Of a stretch of DNA of 64,000 bases, positions 38,836-46,855 are shown in pieces (position 1 is the first letter of the stretch; the number at the start of each line of letters is the position of its first letter). The notes under the pieces are model-generated. The model searched no databases, was not told the DNA's origin, and saw only the letters and a program-made list of their open reading frames with translations. A program made the translations under genes and the position numbers. The DNA comes from Vreelandella halophila (lineage in GTDB: Bacteria; Pseudomonadota; Gammaproteobacteria; Pseudomonadales; Oleiphilaceae), in assembly GCF_009856365.1 (NCBI RefSeq), contig NZ_WMEX01000004.1, positions 1 to 64,000 of the forward strand, written 5' to 3'.

Positions 38836-40736
38836 GGTTGCCGCGCTTCTGAGGGTGGAAGCGCAAGGAGGTCCAGGTGATCCACCCGAATCCGCAGCTG
38901 TCCGCTCCGCGCCTGGGCATTGCGCTGGCCCTGCCATCGGTCAATGGCGGATTGGTCCCCGGGCGCCTGTTCACGGGCAGCCTGGCACCATCCCGCCATG
39001 AGAACCTGCTGGAGGTGGGGGTCACGGTGATCCAGCTCCCAGGGGCTGGGATCGGTTAGGACCTCAAAGCCATGTGCTGTCAGGGCTTGGGACAGGATCC
39101 TGGTGGCGTCAGGGCCGGCAGCGCTGCCGGTGCCCTTGTCACGGTGCTGGTGCTCATTGACGGTCTTTCGAAGCAATTGATCGTATGAATCAGAAGGTTG
39201 AAGCTCAAAGTTGCCGCAGTAGTTGAGGGCCATCAGGAGGGGCTTATGGCGGTGGGCGGCAGTCGCCGCCAGGGCCTCAAGCCACTCGCGGCTCATCAGG
39301 TCGAGCAGGGCTGAGGCGGTGATCAGGTCCACTTCCCCCGGAATGACCTCATTCAGATTCGTCGCAGTGATCTGCTTCTGCCACCAATGGGTGGTTGTGC
39401 CTTTGCCCACTTGGGGCTGGTGGATCGTGGGGGCCAGCGCGGGATCCGGTTCCACCATCAACCACTGCTGGGGATCAGGGAGTCGGGGAGCCAGGTAGCG
39501 CTGGTTGGATCCGGTACCCGCGCCGAGATCGCAGATTGCGAGGGGCGTCGGGCGTGTCGCGATCCGATCCCGGAGTCTGGTGGTTAACCGCTCACTGCGG
39601 GCTTTGTGGTCGGCCCGCTCACGCAGCCCAAGCCAGTCGGCCTCGAAGACGGCGCTGCCTTGTTCCGGACGCCTGGTTTTCAGGGCGCCCTCGAATTCCC
39701 GGGCAGTCATGGACCAGCTCCGGAGACTGCGGGCTGACCCACAGGCTGCACGGGCCTGGCTGTGAAGCTGATCAGGGTGGTTAAGCCACGCGTGGATATG
39801 GTCCCTTAGTGCCGTATGATCGCCGGCTGGATGCAGGCGTATGCCGGGGCGATTGGCGGTTTCGGCAAGGGCGCCGCCATCAGAACTCAACACTGGAAGC
39901 CCGGCCGCGAGCGCTTCAGCGATCACCATGCCATAGCCTTCGTAACGCGCGGGCAGTATGAAACCGTGGGCGTGTTGCCATAGGCGGGTCAGGGTCTCGC
40001 CCTCCAGCTCCCCGGTGAGTGTGACCCGATCCGTGAGCCCGTACTGGGCCAGCATCCCATGAAGGCGGGCAGTGAAGTCGGGGTTCCGTGTGGTGCTTCC
40101 CGCCAGGGTCAGGTGCCAGTTTTCGCCTGCAAATGGGGCAAGGGCGGCAGCAAGAATGTCCTGCCCCTTGCGCGGTGCCAGGTGGGCAACGCAGAGCAGT
40201 TCAAGCGTGGTCCCCCGGTTGCGGGGCTTGCAGGGCTCCGGCAACTGCGCCATGGCAACGCCTGGGGGCGCGACCGTCACGCTGGCTTCCTGGACACCGT
40301 AGGCTGCCAGTTCGCGGGCCGTGCTCTGGCTCGTGGTGACGACGGAGGCCATGCTTGCAAGTGCGCGCCGCTCGCTGTCGAACAGGTGGGCCCGGCTCTC
40401 ATCCGGCAGCCCTGTCTCCAGGGCCAGAGGGTGATGGATGAGCGCCGTCAGGCGGAGCCGCTGCGCGTGGCGGGCTATCGTTTCCGGCAGACCACCGAGC
40501 GCGAGTCCGTCAATCACCACGCTGGCCCCTTCGGGCAGGCGCTGAAGGCACTGCTCCATGGCCTTGCGGGCTCTGTCGTCGGCTATCGGGAACCGGCCGG
40601 AGAGGCCCTCGATCCGCACGGACCAGCCGCGGGCCTCCAGTGCACCCGCTAGTTCCCGCACATAGCCGTAGCCGCCGGTACGCTGGCCGGGATCCCCCGG
40701 CACGATGAAGGTCAGTGCGTGCTCAGAGTTCGCCAC
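38832..40736 (-). CDS. Glycosyltransferase (GT4) fused to a SAM methyltransferase
   Basis: About 634 residues. Residues about 1-360 are a GT-B glycosyltransferase: VPGDPGQRTGGYGYVREL at the N-terminus, LLCVAHLAPRKGQDIL, and the donor motif ILPARYEGYGMVIAEALAAG (E-x7-E). Residues about 375-600 are a class I methyltransferase with motif I LAICDLGAGTGSNQR and an acidic motif VEPDPAL. A start at GTG 40736 is chosen since homologues begin at the LTFIVPG strand and it overlaps the upstream pterin-synthase-like stop by 14 bases; the longer frame from 40808 adds 24 unsupported residues. The sugar donor and acceptor are unknown. Confidence 0.82.
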   Translation of the reverse strand: MANSEHALTFIVPGDPGQRTGGYGYVRELAGALEARGWSVRIEGLSGRFPIADDRARKAMEQCLQRLPEGASVVIDGLALGGLPETIARHAQRLRLTALIHHPLALETGLPDESRAHLFDSERRALASMASVVTTSQSTARELAAYGVQEASVTVAPPGVAMAQLPEPCKPRNRGTTLELLCVAHLAPRKGQDILAAALAPFAGENWHLTLAGSTTRNPDFTARLHGMLAQYGLTDRVTLTGELEGETLTRLWQHAHGFILPARYEGYGMVIAEALAAGLPVLSSDGGALAETANRPGIRLHPAGDHTALRDHIHAWLNHPDQLHSQARAACGSARSLRSWSMTAREFEGALKTRRPEQGSAVFEADWLGLRERADHKARSERLTTRLRDRIATRPTPLAICDLGAGTGSNQRYLAPRLPDPQQWLMVEPDPALAPTIHQPQVGKGTTTHWWQKQITATNLNEVIPGEVDLITASALLDLMSREWLEALAATAAHRHKPLLMALNYCGNFELQPSDSYDQLLRKTVNEHQHRDKGTGSAAGPDATRILSQALTAHGFEVLTDPSPWELDHRDPHLQQVLMAGWCQAAREQAPGDQSAIDRWQGQRNAQARSGQLRIRVDHLDLLALPPSEARQP

Positions 40737-41121
40737 GGTAGCTGGCCCAGGCGATGTGGGATTCGCTGAGGGTGATCGCCAGGCCACTGATGCCGTGGGC
40801 GGACTCACCCAGGCGGCCGGCCTTTATGGCGTCGGCCATTCGCTGGAACACCATGCCCGCCATGAATTCGGTGGTGGTGTTGCGGCCCTTGAGATCCGGG
40901 TGGTCGTCCAGATTGCACATATTGAACTCACCCAGCACCTCGCCGAGCACCTGGGTTGCCAGGCCAATGTCCACAACCAGATCATTGTCATCGAGCCGCG
41001 GCCGCTCAAAGGTGGCATCCACCACGTAGGTTGCCCCGTGCAGGGCCTGGGCAGGGCCGAAGGCTTCACCAGTGAAACTGTGGGCGATCATCATGTGCTG
41101 TCGGACGGTCAGTCGGTACAT
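40723..41121 (-). CDS. 6-pyruvoyl-tetrahydropterin synthase/QueD-like protein with altered active site
   Basis: 132 residues, family length. Retained elements: MIAHSF (zinc His 14), ALHGATY (His 29), LVVDIGL, FNMCNLDDHP, NTTTEFMA and the C-terminal substrate Glu in TLSESHI. Changed elements: QueD/PTPS has LHGH and a catalytic Cys just before it; here the second His of that motif is Ala and no Cys is in the helix preceding it. With one of three zinc ligands missing, the usual chemistry is doubtful. The gene lies directly before the glycosyltransferase gene and 14 bases after the MDR gene, in one operon. Confidence 0.85.
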   Translation of the reverse strand: MYRLTVRQHMMIAHSFTGEAFGPAQALHGATYVVDATFERPRLDDNDLVVDIGLATQVLGEVLGEFNMCNLDDHPDLKGRNTTTEFMAGMVFQRMADAIKAGRLGESAHGISGLAITLSESHIAWASYRGEL

Positions 41122-41134
41122 GGCATCCTCGGGG

Positions 41135-42136
41135 TCAGTGGTTTTCCGGGTAGCGCACCCGGTGGCACAGGGCGGTGCTGTCGTCGCGGCAGAGCGCCGT
41201 CATGGTCTCGGGCAGCGCCTCGAAGTCGCTTTCACCATCAATGAGTACGTCCAGCTCCGGACTTGCGAGCAGCGACAGCGCCAGTTCCAGGCGGTCCCGG
41301 TGGGTCCACGCGGGGCGGCGTTCCGGGCTGACGCGGCCAACCTGGCTGGCCCTGAGAGTCAGGCGGCGGGAATGGAAGGCGCCCCCCAGCGGGACACTGA
41401 CCGGCTGGTCGCCGTACCAGCTCATCTCGACGATCCGGCCCTCGGTGCCCGCAAGGGCGATGGCGTGGTCGAGGCCTGCCGGATTGCCGCTGGCATGGAT
41501 CACCAGGTCATGGTCATCACTCTGGAGATCCGGATCAAAGCATACGCCCAGTTCCGAGAGGATGCCGTGGCGGGCAGGTTCTGTATCCACGGCTGTTACC
41601 CGTGCACCCGGCAGGCGCTGGCAGAGCCAGGCCATGAGGGCCCCCACAACACCACAGCCAACCACCGCGATGCGCTCCCCAACCGCGGCCTGTGCGTCCC
41701 AGACACCGTTGATGGCTGTTTCCATGTTGGCAGCAAGGATGGCGCGCTCTGCCGGCACATTGTCGGGTACCGGTACAACCGCGGAAGCGGGTACCCGGAA
41801 CCGCGTCTGGTGGGGGAACAGGCTGAAGACAGTACGGCCCTGCAGTTCGGCGGGCCCCTGAACCACACGGCCAACGTTGCTGTAGCCATGGCGTACGGGC
41901 CAAGGGAAATCACCCGCCTGGAAGGGGGCCCGCATGCGTCCATGCTCGGAGCGGGGAATGCGGCCATTGAACACCAGCGACTCCGTGCCACGGCTGATGC
42001 CGGTGTACAGAGTGGCGATCTCCACCGTTGGTTCGCTGTCAGGGGCGTCCAGGTCCGGGTTGGTGGGCTGGATCTCCCCATGGGCTGGGCCAGTGATCCA
42101 GAATGCGCGTACTCTTGGAGTGTGATCAGCGGTCAT
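41135..42136 (-). CDS. Medium-chain (MDR) zinc-type alcohol dehydrogenase
   Basis: 333 residues. The nucleotide site is AVVGCGVVGALMAWL with the DTEPARH acidic turn that reads the ribose (NAD-like). The substrate half has SRGTES, GYSNVGRVV and VFSLFPHQTRF, a set that resembles bacteriochlorophyllide-dehydrogenase-like and threonine-type MDRs. The structural Cys cluster is missing, and only part of the catalytic zinc set can be recognised, so zinc dependence is uncertain. It is the first gene of the minus-strand operon leading to the pterin-like, glycosyl and flippase genes, and is divergent from the CDP-alcohol transferase by 68 bases. Confidence 0.85.
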   Translation of the reverse strand: MTADHTPRVRAFWITGPAHGEIQPTNPDLDAPDSEPTVEIATLYTGISRGTESLVFNGRIPRSEHGRMRAPFQAGDFPWPVRHGYSNVGRVVQGPAELQGRTVFSLFPHQTRFRVPASAVVPVPDNVPAERAILAANMETAINGVWDAQAAVGERIAVVGCGVVGALMAWLCQRLPGARVTAVDTEPARHGILSELGVCFDPDLQSDDHDLVIHASGNPAGLDHAIALAGTEGRIVEMSWYGDQPVSVPLGGAFHSRRLTLRASQVGRVSPERRPAWTHRDRLELALSLLASPELDVLIDGESDFEALPETMTALCRDDSTALCHRVRYPENH

Positions 42137-42204
42137 GATGGGCGCCTTGGGATTGGTTCGGGACCATTATTGACCCTGCCGGGGGTCACGACAAAGGGGA
42201 AGAA

Positions 42205-42951
42205 ATGGTCAGTGAGAAAATTCCGGATCGAACCGGTGCCAGTCGGGAACTGCTGTTGACGGCGTTGCCATTCACTGTGGTTACGGGCGGGATCTGGTGG
42301 TGGATAGGCATTTCGCTGGTTTCTCTCGCCCTGCCATTGTCGGGGTATGCCCTGCTTGCCTGGGTGGTCGTGACGGGCGTCACAGGGCAGCAGGGGATCG
42401 GTCCCGCCAACAGGGTGACTTTCTACCGTGCGCTGGGTGTGGTCATTCTCGCCGGCATTCTGCTTGAACCGCAGCTGCCGGCCCACGCCCAGTGGGCCTG
42501 GGTTATGCTGGCGCTGGCAGTCCTCATTCTGGATGGCCTCGACGGCTACCTGGCGCGCCGTTTCAAGGTGAGTACGGATTTCGGGGCACGTTTTGACATG
42601 GAAGTGGACGCAGCGCTGATACTGACGCTCAGCCTGGCGGTCTGGGGGGGCGGCATCACCGGGCCCTGGGTTCTGCTGCTGGGGCTGATGCGCTACCTCT
42701 TTGTGGCCGCCGGCTGGATCTGGCCCTGGGTCAATTGCCCCTTGCCCGAAAGCTTCCGGCGTAAGACCATCTGTGTATGGCAGATTGCCAGCCTGGTGAT
42801 CGTCCTGGTGCCGATCACGCCGTCCTGGCTTGCGGTCTGGATACTGGCGCCAGCACTGATGCTGCTGGCGTACTCATTCACCGTGGATCTGGCCTGGCTC
42901 TACCGGGCGGGAGGACAGCATGAAACGCAAAGGCATGGCGCTGAAACGTAA
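42205..42951 (+). CDS. CDP-alcohol phosphatidyltransferase family membrane protein
   Basis: 248 residues, about six membrane spans. The family active site D-G-x2-A-R-x8-G-x3-D-x3-D is exact in DGYLARRFKVSTDFGARFDMEVD-type order (near 112-134). It transfers a phosphatidyl or similar group from a CDP-alcohol to an alcohol acceptor at the inner membrane. AAGGGGAAGAA precedes the ATG. It is divergent from the MDR/pterin/glycosyl operon and overlaps the next gene by 32 bases. It is distinct from pgsA at 56890. The substrate may be the product of the neighbouring glycosyl operon (inference). Confidence 0.88.
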   Translation: MVSEKIPDRTGASRELLLTALPFTVVTGGIWWWIGISLVSLALPLSGYALLAWVVVTGVTGQQGIGPANRVTFYRALGVVILAGILLEPQLPAHAQWAWVMLALAVLILDGLDGYLARRFKVSTDFGARFDMEVDAALILTLSLAVWGGGITGPWVLLLGLMRYLFVAAGWIWPWVNCPLPESFRRKTICVWQIASLVIVLVPITPSWLAVWILAPALMLLAYSFTVDLAWLYRAGGQHETQRHGAET

Positions 42952-43546
42952 CGCACTTGTTGCGGGCATCCTTACAGTGGGACTTGTGACCGGTGGCAAT
43001 GCGGTTGCGGAACCTCAACAATACACCATCGATGATGAACACTTCACCATGACCTTCAAGGTCATGCACATCGGCTATGCCCGGGTGATCGGGATGTTCC
43101 GCGATGTGGAGGGGCAGTTTGTCTATGACCCGGAGACACAGACTGTCAGCGATGGCGAAGTCGTCTTCCAGGCGAACAGCGTGTTTACCAATCATGAGGA
43201 ACGGGACGAGCACCTGCGGGGCGAAGACTTCCTGAATGTTTCCGAGTACCCGGAGATCCGCTTTGAGGTTACGGATTTTGAGATGACCGGGGAATCCACC
43301 GGGAAACTGACCGGGGATCTGTCGATGCTGGGCGAGACCAACCCGGTCACGCTGGATGTGGTGCTGAACAAGGCCGCAGAGTACCCCATCGGACACGGTG
43401 ACTATACGCTGGGGCTGTCAGCACACGCTGTGATTGAGCGCAGTGACTGGGGGATGACCTATGGGGTTGCGGATGACCTGGTAGGGGATGAAGTGAGGCT
43501 GCAGTTTGAGTTCGAGGCCAACCGCGACGATGGCGGCTGGTTCTGA
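42920..43546 (+). CDS. YceI-family periplasmic lipid-binding-type protein
   Basis: 208 residues. A signal peptide (LKRNALVAGILTVGLVTGGNAVA|EPQ) precedes a YceI beta-barrel fold: YTIDDEHFTMTFKVMHIGYARVIG, NSVFTNHEERDEHLRGEDFLNVSEYPEIRF, and DWGMTYG near the end. YceI proteins bind polyprenyl or isoprenoid-quinone-type lipids in the periplasm. Start at 42920 is backed by GGAGGACAGC. Overlap with the phosphatidyltransferase gene shows the two are co-translated, which fits handling of an amphipathic, perhaps polyprenyl-linked product. Confidence 0.92.
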   Translation: MKRKGMALKRNALVAGILTVGLVTGGNAVAEPQQYTIDDEHFTMTFKVMHIGYARVIGMFRDVEGQFVYDPETQTVSDGEVVFQANSVFTNHEERDEHLRGEDFLNVSEYPEIRFEVTDFEMTGESTGKLTGDLSMLGETNPVTLDVVLNKAAEYPIGHGDYTLGLSAHAVIERSDWGMTYGVADDLVGDEVRLQFEFEANRDDGGWF

Positions 43547-43565
43547 GGGCCGCGCCGGGCGGCCC
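43547..43565. terminator. Hairpin between convergent yceI and DUF7352 genes
   Basis: GGGCCGC (43547-43553) is complementary to GCGGCCC (43559-43565) with a 5-base loop, immediately after the yceI stop and 10 bases before the end of the convergent gene. No T-tract on the plus side, so termination is uncertain. Confidence 0.4.
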
Positions 43566-43575
43566 GCAGATCCTT

Positions 43576-43902
43576 TCAGGCAACTCTCACCAGACGCTCA
43601 CCCCCGGAAGACTGGGCGACCTGTTCCGCGACACGGTTGAACACGTGGTAGGCCTCAGGGGCATGGGTGTCCAGTGCGGTGCCGACGTATCCGAAGTCAT
43701 CCCCGATGGGGTGCCCCGAGGCGATGACCCGGAAGTCCACCCTCGTCTCGGGTGTTCCCGCCTTCAATGGGACCTCCACCCACAGGTGAACCCGCTTCTC
43801 GGCGGGGATGTACTCGGTACGCACAACCCGGAAGCCATCGGTCAGTGTCAGAGAGGTATCGTTGCCTGAGGCGTCGAGGCGGTACTTGAGGATGGTTTTC
43901 AT
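43576..43902 (-). CDS. DUF7352 small protein
   Basis: About 108 residues, starting MKTILKYRLDASGN. The layout (MKTI-x-KY at the start, a hydrophobic LWVEVPLKAG strand, FRVIASGHPIGDD, YVGTALDTHAPEAYHVF) matches DUF7352, a small beta-rich family of unknown role seen in phage and host genomes. AGAGGAG lies 7 bases upstream of this ATG; the 77 codons upstream in the same frame have no ribosome site and overlap the LysR promoter region. No signal or catalytic motif. Confidence 0.75.
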   Translation of the reverse strand: MKTILKYRLDASGNDTSLTLTDGFRVVRTEYIPAEKRVHLWVEVPLKAGTPETRVDFRVIASGHPIGDDFGYVGTALDTHAPEAYHVFNRVAEQVAQSSGGERLVRVA

Positions 43903-43999
43903 GGCCGGTCTCCTCTGTTGATGACAGCCACAGTATCCGTGCCTCAACGAATCGAATAAATAAGGTTTTATGAGTTTCGGAGACGAAAAAATCTGATAG

Positions 44000-44884
44000 T
44001 CAGCTTTCGGAGCAGATTGCCTGTATCCCGGGATGACGCATTCCCTCCACGCCATAGAGGGCGTAGATCTGATCGCGGACTGCTTCAATGCTGGCAATCT
44101 CCTCGACCTGGTACTGGCGACAGACTTCCTCACGGATCACCGTTGGTGCCGCGAACACCCCAAGCCCCGCACGGCCGAACACCTTGATCAGCGCACTGTC
44201 ATCAATCTCAGCGGCCTCATGGACACGGATTCCCTGGTCCCGGAACCACTGCATCAGCTGCTGGTAATAGGGCGCTTCCAGGGCACTGGCAAGGAAGGGA
44301 AAACCCTCCAGGCTGTTGGGGAATCCGGGGGCCAGGCGCTGCGCCAGCGCCGGTTCCGCAAACAGGCTGATGGCGGACTGGCTCAGGGGGTTCAGGTACC
44401 ACCGGAAATCCTCGTCGCCCGCCGGCGGTCTGTCGGTGATCACCACGTCCAACTCGTGGCGTGCGAGAGCGCTGGTGAGGTCCTCCGGGGTTCCGGTGCG
44501 GCACCTGAGCTTGACGGGTGTGGTGGTTTCCAGCGCTGGTGCGATAACCCGGTATGCAAACAGCTTGTGGATTGAGGCCACAATGCCAACCCGCAGCTTA
44601 CGGGCCGGTGCCGCCTGCGCGTCGTCCAGCCATGCCTCCAGTTCCTCCGCAGTGCGGAACATCGGGTCAGCATACTGGAAGACCCTGTGCCCGGTGTCCG
44701 TCATGACCAGACGGCGGCCCCGGCGTTCAAACAGGCGGGTTCCAAGGTCCGCCTCGAACGTGCTGATCTGACTGCTGAGTGTCTGGGGTGCGAGATCCAG
44801 CGCTTCGGCGGCGCGTGCGACCGAGCCCTCCCGGGCCACGACCCAGAAATGGTGCAGATGCCGGTAATTCAGCCGTCGGCTCAC
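44000..44884 (-). CDS. LysR-family regulator, NhaR-like
   Basis: About 294 residues. HTH region LNYRHLHHFWVVAREGSVARAAEALDLAPQTLSSQI, typical of NhaR (the HLHHFWVV phrase), then a LysR substrate domain with AGLGVFAAPTVI. Start at GTG 44884 is supported by GAGGACCGGAC; the frame to 44974 runs over the HDAC-gene promoter. NhaR activates nhaA (Na+/H+ antiporter) or pgaABCD in E. coli; here neither is adjacent. It is divergent from the HDAC-like gene by 76 bases, which is the likely regulated gene. Confidence 0.87.
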   Translation of the reverse strand: MSRRLNYRHLHHFWVVAREGSVARAAEALDLAPQTLSSQISTFEADLGTRLFERRGRRLVMTDTGHRVFQYADPMFRTAEELEAWLDDAQAAPARKLRVGIVASIHKLFAYRVIAPALETTTPVKLRCRTGTPEDLTSALARHELDVVITDRPPAGDEDFRWYLNPLSQSAISLFAEPALAQRLAPGFPNSLEGFPFLASALEAPYYQQLMQWFRDQGIRVHEAAEIDDSALIKVFGRAGLGVFAAPTVIREEVCRQYQVEEIASIEAVRDQIYALYGVEGMRHPGIQAICSES

Positions 44885-44960
44885 GTCCGGTCCTCTTTCA
44901 GGTTGGCAGGATACCGGTCCCCTTATACAGTTAGACGGTCCCGATTTGAAAGGTCGTCCT

Positions 44961-45866
44961 TTGATTCCGATCATCCACCACCCATGCTACAGCTTCCCCT
45001 TCCCGGGCTCGCATCGGTTTCCCATGAGCAAGTTCGGCCTGCTCATGGACCACCTCAATGAAGCCGGGATCGCCTGCTCCGGGAACCGTTTCCGGCCGGG
45101 GCGGTGCCGGCAGGAGTGGCTGCATGCGGTGCACAGTCCGGATTACATCGAACGGTTCCGTAACAATGGCCTGACTCCCCGGGAACTCAAGCGTGTGAAC
45201 CTGCCCTGGAGCGAAGGGCTGGTGCGGCGAACCGTTACCTCACCGGCGGGCACGGTCCTGGCAGCGCAGCTGGCACTGCATTACGGCGTTGCCTGCCATC
45301 AGGCAGGGGGGACCCATCATGCCCAGTACGACGTCGCAGCTGGGTTCTGCATTATCAATGACCTGGCTGTAACATCCCATGTACTGCTTGAACGGAATCG
45401 GCTGGAACGGATCCTGATCTTTGATTGCGATGTGCATCAGGGCGATGGCACTGCCCGCCTGTTGGCGGATGAGCCCCGAGCCATCACCTGTTCCATCCAC
45501 TGTGGCCGCAACTTCCCCTTCACCAAGGCCCTGAGCGACGTGGATGTAGCTTTGCCGGACGGACTGGAGGACGATGACTACCTGAACGAGGTATCCAACT
45601 GCCTGCACGCGCAGCTGGATCGGTGGCAGCCCGACCTGGTGCTGTACGCCGCAGGGGTGGATATCTATGCCGGCGACCCGTTGGGGCGCCTGGGTGTCAG
45701 CCTTGAAGGCATCCGCCAGCGGGAGGCGTTGGTACTGGAAACCCTGAAACAGCGCGGGATCCCAGTGGCGACCGTGATCGCTGGCGGCTATGACGACGAT
45801 CGTCAAGCGCTCGCACGGCGCCACGCCATGGTCACGGAGGAGGCGGCCCGGCTCTACGCTTCCTGA
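44961..45866 (+). CDS. Histone-deacetylase-like amidohydrolase (HDAC/AcuC family)
   Basis: About 301 residues. The zinc and charge-relay motifs are all present: QAGGTHHAQYDVAAGFCIIND, DCDVHQGDGTA (metal Asp and His), VDIYAGDPLGRL (metal Asp) and GGYDDD. Such bacterial enzymes remove acetyl groups from acetylated polyamines, lysine or acetoin-pathway proteins. TTG 44961 (MIPIIHHP) is preferred to TTG 44946 because AAAGG lies 7 bases upstream. The last 13 bases overlap the convergent haemoglobin gene. Its substrate is undetermined. Confidence 0.9.
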   Translation: MIPIIHHPCYSFPFPGSHRFPMSKFGLLMDHLNEAGIACSGNRFRPGRCRQEWLHAVHSPDYIERFRNNGLTPRELKRVNLPWSEGLVRRTVTSPAGTVLAAQLALHYGVACHQAGGTHHAQYDVAAGFCIINDLAVTSHVLLERNRLERILIFDCDVHQGDGTARLLADEPRAITCSIHCGRNFPFTKALSDVDVALPDGLEDDDYLNEVSNCLHAQLDRWQPDLVLYAAGVDIYAGDPLGRLGVSLEGIRQREALVLETLKQRGIPVATVIAGGYDDDRQALARRHAMVTEEAARLYAS

Positions 45867-46234
45867 GGTTCCAGAAGCCAGGCCCTGAGGTTGGAGAGGA
45901 TCCGGTCGGCAATCCGGTGTGCCCGATCCGCATAGGGTCCGTCGAAGCGCTCATTCAGGGTTGCATGGAAGTGAGCGCCCCAGCGCTCGAAGTGTTCGGG
46001 TTCCAGCGGCTGCTTCGCGTGAACAGCCTCATGTTTGGCAACCATGTTCCGCGTGTACGCCCCACGCTCGCCCAGCAGCATCTTGCGCCAGTAGGCTTCG
46101 ATGGTCGGCAGGTGATGATCCAGATCGATGCCCGCGGTTTCCAGGAAGACGGGTGCCATGACGGGGTCCTGAAGCAGGCGCCCATAGAACGCGTGAACAA
46201 ACTGGTGGATGGCTTCCGGGGTGTCGAGATCCAT
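45854..46234 (-). CDS. Group III truncated haemoglobin
   Basis: About 126 residues with the features of trHb group III: FVHAFYGRLLQDPVMAPVF (B10 Tyr), HLPTIEAYWRKMLLGERGAY and the proximal His in AKHEAVHAK. Typical roles are binding or sensing O2, NO or sulfide and protecting respiration. Start taken at Met 46234 (MDLDTPEAI); the frame extends 20 residues upstream to 46294, without a better ribosome site. It is convergent with the HDAC-like gene and divergent from the YeeE pair behind a palindrome, and both have sulfide or redox associations in other genomes. Confidence 0.85.
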   Translation of the reverse strand: MDLDTPEAIHQFVHAFYGRLLQDPVMAPVFLETAGIDLDHHLPTIEAYWRKMLLGERGAYTRNMVAKHEAVHAKQPLEPEHFERWGAHFHATLNERFDGPYADRAHRIADRILSNLRAWLLEPQEA

Positions 46235-46347
46235 GTAACCGGGGTTTGTGACGGAATATGCCTGAATCATCCACACCAGCTGGTCTCCCTGCAATGGCGA
46301 GAGGCTATCCAGGCAAGAGCCTTCCCGTATCGGGCTCTTTTATATTA

Positions 46348-46363
46348 TTATATTCTAATATAA
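46348..46363. promoter_or_regulatory. AT-rich palindrome TTATATT-CT-AATATAA (BigR/ArsR-type operator)
   Basis: The perfect 7-bp arms with a 2-base centre stand out from the GC-rich surroundings. It lies 31 bases upstream of the YeeE gene and overlaps a plausible -10. BigR/SqrR-type persulfide sensors of the ArsR family bind AT-rich palindromes of this sort upstream of YeeE/YedE (pmpAB) genes. No bigR gene is in the window, so the regulator would be elsewhere. Confidence 0.5.
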
Positions 46364-46393
46364 AAAGTCATAGAAACCGACGGGGTACTCTTG

Positions 46394-46855
46394 ATGGACA
46401 CAGCAAGTCTTCTCAATGGTGTCGCCGGAGGCGTTCTCATCGGCGCCTCCGCCGTTTTTCTCATGGGGATGATGGGCCGCATCGCCGGGATCAGTGGCAT
46501 CGTTTCCGGAATGCTCTACGAGCCCGTAAACAGTGAACGCATCTGGAAGGGTGCCTTTGTGCTGGGGCTGGTTCTTGGGCCGTTCATGCTTACCCAGCTC
46601 GCTCCCCAATGGGGCAACGTGGCGGGCGTAGCTGAAGGGGCGATCGGTGCGCCGATGGCCAGCGTGCCCGTTATGGTCGTGGCCGGGCTGCTTGTGGGCC
46701 TGGGCACAGGGCTTGGTGCGGGCTGTACCAGTGGTCATGGTGTCTGTGGCATGGCACGCCTTTCCACCCGCTCGATCATGGCGACCCTGGTGTTCCTGGC
46801 CTGCGGCATGGCAACAGTGTTCGTTGTAAGGCACCTGCTTGGAGGTGGCGCATGA
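46394..46855 (+). CDS. YeeE/YedE-family sulfur-compound transport protein, half 1
   Basis: About 153 residues with 4 membrane spans. The signature GAGCTSGHGVCGMARLSTRS (two Cys) is the pore motif of YeeE-type thiosulfate/sulfur importers. Taken as one half of a split two-gene transporter (like PmpA). ATG 46394 is preferred over the TTG at 46391. The end overlaps the second half by four bases (ATGA), so they are co-translated. Likely moves reduced sulfur across the inner membrane. The upstream palindrome suggests control by a persulfide sensor. Confidence 0.9.
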   Translation: MDTASLLNGVAGGVLIGASAVFLMGMMGRIAGISGIVSGMLYEPVNSERIWKGAFVLGLVLGPFMLTQLAPQWGNVAGVAEGAIGAPMASVPVMVVAGLLVGLGTGLGAGCTSGHGVCGMARLSTRSIMATLVFLACGMATVFVVRHLLGGGA

